Origin: Streptomyces roseifaciens
GTDB taxonomy: Bacteria; Actinomycetota; Actinomycetes; Streptomycetales; Streptomycetaceae
DNA length: 64,000 nt
Direction: 5' to 3'
Assembly: GCF_001445655.1 (NCBI RefSeq)
Contig: NZ_LNBE01000004.1
Location: forward strand, 868,001 to 932,000
Shown here piece by piece: positions 57,771 to 64,000 of the stretch. Made by a program: the position numbers and the translations under genes. Every line of letters begins with the position of its first letter. The first letter of the stretch is position 1. Below the pieces are notes generated by a model that was given only the letters and a program-made list of their open reading frames with translations, searched no databases and was not told the DNA's origin.

Positions 57771-59585
57771 ATGCAAAAGAAGTGCTGGAGATCCAGGAAA
57801 GTCCGGATCTCCGCCGTCGTCATGCTCCTCGCCGCCCTGCTGGGCGGCGTCGTGCTTTCCCGGAGCGCCGAGGGCGCGATATCCCGGCCGCGCGCCACCG
57901 ACGCCGTGAACCCGGTCTCGCTCTCACCGAACAGCACCAAGGACCTCGCCGCCGCGGTGAAGGCCCGGATCGGCTCGGACCGGCTGCGCCGCGCGGGCAG
58001 GCTGGCCCTGACCCTCGCGCCCCTCACGAAGGCCCCCGCCGCCCAGGCGGCCGCCGCTCCGGCCGGCACCTCGGCCCTCGTCCTGTACGACAACGCCGGC
58101 CCCTACGGGCAGCTGGGCGAGCTCTACGCCATGGCGACGGCCAACCTCGCCGGCCACTTCGGCACCGTCACCGCCAAGCCCGTCTCGGCCTACACCGCCG
58201 GCATGGTGAACCAGTACACCGCCACGGTCTACCTCGGTTCGACCTACTACGGGGGCACCATCCCCGACGCCGTCCCCGCCGCCTTCTACCAGGACGCGCT
58301 GGCCACGAGCCGGCCCGTGACCTGGATCGGCGACAACATCTGGAACATGGCGGGCGCCGTCGGCGTCACGCAGTTCAAGCAGAAGTACGGCTGGGACCCC
58401 ACCAACTCGTACTACGAGTCCGGCGGTTCCGTCGGGAACATCAACCAGGTCACGTACAAGGGACGGCAGCTGACCCGGAAGATCCCCGCCGGCCAGGACG
58501 GGGGAGTGCTCCACCCGGACATCCTCACCGGGCCCGGCTACCCGGCGGTCACCCGCCTCGCCGAGGCCAAGGACGGCACCTCCGGCGCCGTCAGCCCCTG
58601 GGCGATCCGCTCCTCGAACCTCACCTACCTCGGCGAGATGCCCTTCGCCTACGTCTCCGAGAGCGACCGCGTCATCGTCTTCGAAGACCTCCTCTTCGAC
58701 GCCCTCGCCCCCGCGACCGCCGAGCGCCACCGGGCCTTCGTGCGGCTGGAGGACATCAGCCCCAAGGCCGAGCCCGCCCAGCTGCGGGCCATCGCGAACT
58801 ACCTCAAGTCGCAGAACATCCCGTACGGGATCAACGTCATCCCGGTCTACAAGGACCCCAAGGGCACCTACAACAACGGCGTCCCCGAGACCGTCACCCT
58901 CGCCCAGGCCCCGGCCGTCGTCGCCGAGCTGAAGCACATGCTCGCCAACGGCGCCGTCCTGATGAACCACGGCTACACCCACCAGTACGGCACGGCGAAC
59001 AACCCCTACAACGGCGTCACCGGCGACGACTTCGAGTTCTTCCGCGCCCACGTCGACACCTCGGACAACGTGATCCTCGACGGGCCGCCCGCGGAGGACT
59101 CCACCGTCTGGGCCCAGAGCCGGGTCACCCAGGCCCTGGCGGGCTTCGCCGCCGCCGGACTGCCGAAACCGGCCTTCTGGACCACTCCGCACTACGCGGC
59201 CTCCGCCACCGACTACCGTGTCTTCGGCCAGAACTACTCCGCCCGCCTGGAGCGCTCGTTGTACTTCTCCGGCACGCTCACCGGTGGCACACCGGACACC
59301 GGCCGCTACATCGGCCAGTTCTTCCCGTACGCGGTCAAGGACGTCTACGGGACGACCGTCCTGCCCGAGAACATCGGCAACTACGAGCCCGACGCGTACA
59401 ACAACCACCCGCCCCGCTTCCCCGCCGACCTGATCGCCTCGGCCAAGGCCAACCTGGCCGTCCGCGACGGCGTGGCGAGCTTCTTCTACCACCCCTACTA
59501 CCCGGTGGCGCCGCTGCAGCAGACGATCGAGGGCATCAAGGCCCTCGGCTACACCTTCGTCGGCCCCGCGGACCTGAAGCAGTGA
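57771..59585 (+). CDS. DUF2334-family polysaccharide deacetylase, exported
   Basis: 604 residues from ATG 57771 with AGGGGGAA upstream. N-terminal basic segment and signal/anchor helix (ISAVVMLLAALLGGVVLS). A first domain (about 70-270) resembles a ThuA/Rossmann-like region (LVLYDNAGPYGQLGELYA, WIGDNIWNM). The DUF2334 carbohydrate-esterase domain follows with RLEDISPKAEP, LMNHGYTHQYG, and FWTTPHYAA, containing the Asp and His metal ligands. DUF2334 is related to CE4 NodB deacetylases. It should remove acetyl groups from an amino-sugar polymer outside the cell. Its stop overlaps the start of the hydrolase gene (GTGA). Confidence 0.88.
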   Translation: MQKKCWRSRKVRISAVVMLLAALLGGVVLSRSAEGAISRPRATDAVNPVSLSPNSTKDLAAAVKARIGSDRLRRAGRLALTLAPLTKAPAAQAAAAPAGTSALVLYDNAGPYGQLGELYAMATANLAGHFGTVTAKPVSAYTAGMVNQYTATVYLGSTYYGGTIPDAVPAAFYQDALATSRPVTWIGDNIWNMAGAVGVTQFKQKYGWDPTNSYYESGGSVGNINQVTYKGRQLTRKIPAGQDGGVLHPDILTGPGYPAVTRLAEAKDGTSGAVSPWAIRSSNLTYLGEMPFAYVSESDRVIVFEDLLFDALAPATAERHRAFVRLEDISPKAEPAQLRAIANYLKSQNIPYGINVIPVYKDPKGTYNNGVPETVTLAQAPAVVAELKHMLANGAVLMNHGYTHQYGTANNPYNGVTGDDFEFFRAHVDTSDNVILDGPPAEDSTVWAQSRVTQALAGFAAAGLPKPAFWTTPHYAASATDYRVFGQNYSARLERSLYFSGTLTGGTPDTGRYIGQFFPYAVKDVYGTTVLPENIGNYEPDAYNNHPPRFPADLIASAKANLAVRDGVASFFYHPYYPVAPLQQTIEGIKALGYTFVGPADLKQ

Positions 59586-60658
59586 ACGCCCGGAGGAGGG
59601 CGGCCGGCGCGCTGCTCGCGGCCGCCCTCCTCCTCGCCGGGTGCTCCTCCGGCCGGGGAGGGGAGGGCGGGGAGGAGGGGCCCGGACCGAGCACGGGCAC
59701 CCGCCCCGGGGACGGAAAGGCGGCGGGACTGCGCGGCATCACGCTCCCCTCGTGGAACACCGGCGACTACAGCAGCCCCGACGCCGCGGCGTACCTGCGG
59801 CAGATCGCGGCCACCGGCGCCCGCTGGGTGACCTTCACCCCCACCTGGTACCAGGACGGCGCCGCCGAGGCGGACATGCACACCACCGGCGAGACCGCCG
59901 GCGACGACAGCCTCCGGCACATCATCGGGCTCGCCCACCGGACCGGCCTCAAGGTCATGCTCAAACCCCACGTCGACCTCGCGCAGGGCGGCGACCGGGC
60001 GGGCATCCGGCCGCACGACCCCGGCGCCTGGTTCAGCGCGTACGAGCGCTTCATCACCCACTACGCGAAGCTCGCCGAAGACACGGGGGCCGAACAGTTC
60101 GCCGTCGGCACCGAACTGGCCGGCACCTCCCGCGACGGCGCCCGCTGGAGCAAGGTCGTCCGGGCCGTCCGCGCGCAGTACCGCGGGCCGCTGACCTACG
60201 CCGCCAACTACGACGAGTACCGCACCGTCCCCTTCTGGGACGACCTCGACGTCATCGGCATCGACGCCTACTGGCCCCTCGCCGACCGCCCCACCGCCGA
60301 CGCCGCCCGGCTGCGCGACGCCTGGAAGCCCATCACGCGGGAGCTCGCCGCCTTCTCCGCCCGCCACCACCGCAGGATCCTCTTCACCGAGGCCGGCTAC
60401 GTCAGCCAGCGCGGCGCCACCACCGCGCCCTACTCCTGGACCGTCAGCAAGAGCGCCGGGGAGGACGAACAGGCCGCCGCCTACGAGGCGCTGCTCACCG
60501 CCCTCGACGGAAAGCCCTGGTGGGCGGGGGTCTGCTGGTGGATGTGGGACGACTGGCCCGACAGCGGCGAGACCCCGCGGCGCCTCGCCTACACCCCGCA
60601 TGGCAAGCCGGCCGAGAAGATCCTGCGCGGGCACTGGCGCAACGGCGGTACGGGTTGA
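59582..60658 (+). CDS. GH113-like glycoside hydrolase lipoprotein
   Basis: 358 residues from GTG 59582. Signal peptide with lipobox LLLAGCSS, so it is a lipoprotein processed by Lgt and LspA. A TIM barrel follows: LPSWNTGDYSSPDAAAYLRQ, ARWVTFTPTWYQDG, and GLKVMLKPHVDL are the hallmark of the GH113 mannanase-like family. Candidate acid/base Glu lies in AVGTELAGTSRD and the nucleophile Glu in ILFTEAGYVSQR. GH113 enzymes characterised so far act on beta-1,4-mannan. Coupled to the deacetylase, it may trim or release the polymer made by the divergent operon. Confidence 0.88.
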   Translation: MNARRRAAGALLAAALLLAGCSSGRGGEGGEEGPGPSTGTRPGDGKAAGLRGITLPSWNTGDYSSPDAAAYLRQIAATGARWVTFTPTWYQDGAAEADMHTTGETAGDDSLRHIIGLAHRTGLKVMLKPHVDLAQGGDRAGIRPHDPGAWFSAYERFITHYAKLAEDTGAEQFAVGTELAGTSRDGARWSKVVRAVRAQYRGPLTYAANYDEYRTVPFWDDLDVIGIDAYWPLADRPTADAARLRDAWKPITRELAAFSARHHRRILFTEAGYVSQRGATTAPYSWTVSKSAGEDEQAAAYEALLTALDGKPWWAGVCWWMWDDWPDSGETPRRLAYTPHGKPAEKILRGHWRNGGTG

Positions 60659-60676
60659 GGGCAGCCGGGCGCGGCC

Positions 60677-61564
60677 CTACGTGTCGCAGTCGAGCACGGT
60701 GCGGCAGAGCCCGCAGCGTGCTCGTACCTTTCCCCGTACCGGCACCCGGATGCGCTGGTGGCACGTCGGGCACGGGAAGCTGACCCGCAGCGGGCCGTCG
60801 CCCTCGAAGGCGTAGTCCCGCTCGCCCGGCGTGCCGGGCCTCGCGCTCTGCACGGCGCGCCGGTCGCGGGCGTAGCGGTGGCGGCCGAGCCGCCCGGCCG
60901 CCGCGAGCGGGGGCCGCCGGCCGTCGCGCCGGGCCTCCGCCAGGCCCTTCACGTAGGCCTCGTACGCCTGGGGGCTGGTGAACCACGGGGAGGGGTCCTC
61001 GCCGAAGGCCAGCGCCCGCTTGGCGATGACGTAGCCGAACTCCTCCGGGGTGAGGTAGCCGAGCTTCTGCGTGGAGACCGACGACTCGCGGTAGGCGTCC
61101 AGCAGCAGCCAGCCCGCCCCCAGGTAGGCCGCCGCGGTGTCGGTGAGGATCTCGTTGTCCCGCGTGCCGGGGAAGGCGAGGCCGAGCCGGTGCAGGTAGA
61201 CGTGCATGACCTCGTGGGAGAGGGCCGCGCCGATGTCCCTGCGGTGGGTCTTGAAGCGGGAGTTGAGCTCGATGAAGTACTCCGGGCCGGCGGCGAGCTC
61301 GATGCTGCCCGCGTGCCGCATCTCGCGGAAGCTGACGATCATCCGGGCGTCCGGCAGCCGCAGGTGCCGCACCATCGCGCCGGCGACGCGCTGCACGCCG
61401 AGGTAGGGATTCTCCTCGTCGGAGAAGGCGACGTCGGACGGGGGCACGCTGAGCCCGAAGCTGTGCACCGTGTCGTAGGAGAGGCGCTTGTACAGCGCGG
61501 TGATCGCGGCGCGCACCGTCGCGATGTGCGGAAAGCCGTGCACGATCTCGATGCCGGTGCCCAC
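60677..61564 (-). CDS. HExxH putative zinc metalloprotein with C-terminal zinc ribbon
   Basis: 295 residues from GTG 61564 (GGGGTGG upstream). ALSHEVMHVYLHRLGL near residue 115 has the HExxH zinc-protease motif and a downstream His; DNEILTDTAAAYLGAG follows with acidic residues that may be the third ligand. The C-terminus has CPTCHQRIRV and RARCGLCRTVLDC, a treble-clef zinc ribbon. No signal peptide, so it is probably cytoplasmic. I do not know its substrate; the layout recalls SprT-like proteins but the match is loose. Confidence 0.7.
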   Translation of the reverse strand: MGTGIEIVHGFPHIATVRAAITALYKRLSYDTVHSFGLSVPPSDVAFSDEENPYLGVQRVAGAMVRHLRLPDARMIVSFREMRHAGSIELAAGPEYFIELNSRFKTHRRDIGAALSHEVMHVYLHRLGLAFPGTRDNEILTDTAAAYLGAGWLLLDAYRESSVSTQKLGYLTPEEFGYVIAKRALAFGEDPSPWFTSPQAYEAYVKGLAEARRDGRRPPLAAAGRLGRHRYARDRRAVQSARPGTPGERDYAFEGDGPLRVSFPCPTCHQRIRVPVRGKVRARCGLCRTVLDCDT

Positions 61565-61774
61565 GCGTGACCACCCCCTGGGGTCCCCCTGCCGGCCGCT
61601 GCGCCCCCTGTCCACTGTACGGGCGGGGCCCCGCCGGCGGGCAGTGCGCCGGGCTGGCCGAAACGGGGTGCTTGTCGCACGTTCGTCCGATCCTCATAAT
61701 CGCACCGCGCATCGAAGGTTCGATTCCGGTAATCGGACGGCCGGGATTGTCATGAGCCTGACATTCGTGCGTAA

Positions 61775-62587
<813 letters not shown>

Positions 62588-62592
62588 CGACC

Positions 62593-62633
62593 GGCCTGCC
62601 CGGCGGATCCCGCCACGTCCCGCCGGGCAGGCC
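62593..62633 (+). terminator. Terminator after the trypsin-like protease gene
   Basis: 14-bp perfect inverted repeat, arm GGCCTGCCCGGCGG, loop 13 nt, six bases past the stop codon. Confidence 0.85.
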
Positions 62634-62915
62634 CCGCCCCCCCGGCCCGCTGGGCCGTCCGGATGGTCCCGCGAACCCGTACGGACCAGTCCCGGTACGG
62701 CCCTCCCCGGCCCGCCCGCCCGACTCCGGTATGACGTGGGCGGGCCTCCGTCATCCTTTCGGCCGAGGCGGGAATGGTCGGACAGTCGAGGTGTGGGCGC
62801 GATAAAGGCCCGTAACGTGAGGAGCGTGGCCCGCCGGCCCCGGAGGACGACACGAATCCGGGGCGCCCGCGGCGGCCGCAGACCGAGCCGTCCGTTACGG
62901 AAAGGGACCACCTCC
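62634..62915. other. Intergenic region before the secreted protein gene
   Basis: About 280 nt. I see no gene. GATAAAGG at about 62802 and GGGCGTGGCC-like stretches could be promoter parts, but no -35/-10 pair is convincing. AAGGGA precedes the next start by about 9 nt. Confidence 0.4.
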
Positions 62916-63650
62916 GTGTCCGCCAAGACCCGCATCGCCGCCGCCACCGTCCTCGCCGCAGCCGTCGGCGCGGTGGCCTGGCCCACGGCGAGCGCGTTCG
63001 CCGCGGACCTGCGCACCGCCGGCGACACGGACGGCGGCAGCGGCCGCCCCACCCGCCCGGACCGCCCCGTCGTCGTGCAGCAGGTCCAGCTGCCCGACGG
63101 CAGCCGGGCCCGGCTGACCTCCGGCGAGCGCGGCACGACCGTCACCGTGACCAAGCACGGCAAGCAGCGCCACACCTTCGACACCGCCCGCCCCACGGCC
63201 GACCTCGACCGGCTCCACCTGCGCATCCTCGGCGGCGACACGCACAAGCCCACCCTGCGCGCCTCCCTCGACGGCACCGGGCTGACGAACTACTACGACT
63301 TCGCCTCCGGCACGCTGCGGCACACCCCCGACGGGGCCGAGGGCACCACGGTCACGAGCAGCGGCGCCGGCCACGACAAGGGCGCCAAGCACGCCCGCGG
63401 CGTGGTCACCGTGCGCAACGGCTCCGCGGAGGGCCACGAGCAGCAGGCCACGCCCCCCGCGCGCACCCTCCACGCGGCCTCCAGCAACCCCGTCAAGCGC
63501 GTCGTCGAGGCCGGCGAGGTCATCAAGGTCCGCCACGACATCGGCACCCCCGCCCTCGCGGGCGGCGCCGGGCTGCTCGCCCTCGGCGGCGGCGCCTACG
63601 GCATGCGCCGCCTCGCCGCCCGGCGCGCCGCCGCCCGCACCGGAGCCTGA
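62916..63650 (+). CDS. Secreted protein with C-terminal membrane anchor, unknown function
   Basis: 244 residues from GTG 62916 (AAAGGGA upstream). Signal peptide (TRIAAATVLAAAVGAVAW, cleavage near AFAAD). The mature part is polar, Thr/Gly/His/Arg-rich (VQLPDGSRARLTSGERGTTV, LRILGGDTHKP), then a C-terminal hydrophobic stretch (LAGGAGLLALGGGAYGMRRL) and basic end, so it is probably anchored with its body outside. I do not recognise a domain. It lies 118 nt before a response regulator gene; a link is not shown. Confidence 0.72.
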   Translation: MSAKTRIAAATVLAAAVGAVAWPTASAFAADLRTAGDTDGGSGRPTRPDRPVVVQQVQLPDGSRARLTSGERGTTVTVTKHGKQRHTFDTARPTADLDRLHLRILGGDTHKPTLRASLDGTGLTNYYDFASGTLRHTPDGAEGTTVTSSGAGHDKGAKHARGVVTVRNGSAEGHEQQATPPARTLHAASSNPVKRVVEAGEVIKVRHDIGTPALAGGAGLLALGGGAYGMRRLAARRAAARTGA

Positions 63651-63768
63651 CCCGCGGTTGCGGCGGCCCAGCGGCCCCGCTGACATGGAGGGGCGGCCGG
63701 AGGCGGCACCGGCCCGTCACCCGCACACACCAGGCCCCCGCACGGCCGGCACAGCGCAAGGAACGAGT

Positions 63769-64000
63769 ATGGCGATCACCGTGGTCATCGCGGACGACCA
63801 GGAGATGGTCCGCACCGGCTTCCGCATGATCCTGGAGAGCCAGCCCGACATCGAGGTCGTCGCCGACGTCGTGGACGGCGAGGCCGCCCTCACCGCCGTC
63901 GAGCAGTACGAGCCCGACGTGCTCCTCCTCGACATCCGCATGCCCAAGCTCGACGGCCTGGAGGTCACCCGCCGCCTCTCCGAACGCGCCGCCGACCGCC
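63769..64000 (+). CDS. Response regulator, NarL/LuxR type, truncated by window end
   Basis: First 77 codons from ATG 63769 with AAGGAAC 9 nt upstream. The receiver domain shows VVIADDQEMVRTGFRMIL with the acidic pair and VLLLDIRMPKLDGLEV with the phosphorylated Asp. This start is typical of NarL/FixJ-type regulators, so a C-terminal LuxR helix-turn-helix is expected beyond 64000. The cognate kinase is not in the window. Confidence 0.9.
   Translation, partial: MAITVVIADDQEMVRTGFRMILESQPDIEVVADVVDGEAALTAVEQYEPDVLLLDIRMPKLDGLEVTRRLSERAADR

Overview
The window is high-GC actinobacterial chromosome, almost certainly Streptomyces. Codon third positions are nearly all G or C, GTG starts and leaderless-type starts are common, and the gene order (ileS, ddbA, lspA, rluD, ... 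dnaE, his cluster, trp cluster, lgt, gltBD) is the order I know from the central part of Streptomyces chromosomes. No rRNA, tRNA or CRISPR array was seen. About 50 of the genes are conserved core or lineage genes. Two stretches look atypical: an insertion inside a NYN-domain gene (about 22.3-23.1 kb) and a polysaccharide locus with an AT-richer divergent promoter region (54.0-60.7 kb).

Layout. 1-8.7 kb: ileS (3' end outside the window) behind a T-box leader, divergent from the histone/DksA-like ddbA, then lspA, an RluA-type pseudouridine synthase, a GNAT enzyme and a CPA1 antiporter. 8.7-9.2 kb: a gene-free block of GC-rich palindromic repeats that recur elsewhere in the window. 9.2-17.4 kb: MscS channel, dienelactone-hydrolase-like enzyme, Tat-exported PhoD phosphatase, two tandem copies of a module made of a five-helix membrane protein and a membrane-anchored DsbA-like oxidoreductase, and a DUF2252 protein. 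17.5-23.6 kb: dnaE, a 57-residue basic protein, and the NYN gene split by an insertion that carries a perfect 2 x 129 bp palindrome and an excisionase-like gene. 23.7-29.7 kb: ABC exporter, membrane protein, a 24-residue ribosomal protein (bL37), YbaK, a LON-domain protein and a large membrane protein.

29.8-35.7 kb: his operon hisD-hisC-(49-aa ORF)-hisB-(55-aa membrane protein)-hisH-priA-ridA-hisF, mostly with 4-nt stop/start overlaps. 35.8-37.9 kb: DoxX, TIGR03085 and septum-formation-like proteins on the minus strand. 38.0-44.8 kb: hisI-trpE, three small membrane proteins, trpC-trpM-trpB-trpA. No trpF is present, so PriA is expected to serve both histidine and tryptophan synthesis. 44.8-54.0 kb: a third DsbA-like protein, lgt, a VIT-family iron/manganese transporter, and gltB-gltD. 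lspA and lgt, both in the window, are two steps of lipoprotein maturation.

54.0-60.7 kb: two divergent operons. The minus operon encodes a 72-aa membrane protein, a family-2 glycosyltransferase, a non-hydrolysing UDP-GlcNAc 2-epimerase and an exported lectin-like protein. The plus operon encodes a DUF2334 deacetylase and a GH113-like lipoprotein. The combination suggests synthesis, modification and cleavage of an N-acetylmannosamine-containing exopolysaccharide; this is the most promising undescribed system here. 60.7-64.0 kb: HExxH metalloprotein, trypsin-like secreted protease, secreted protein with a C-terminal anchor, and the start of a response regulator cut by the window end.
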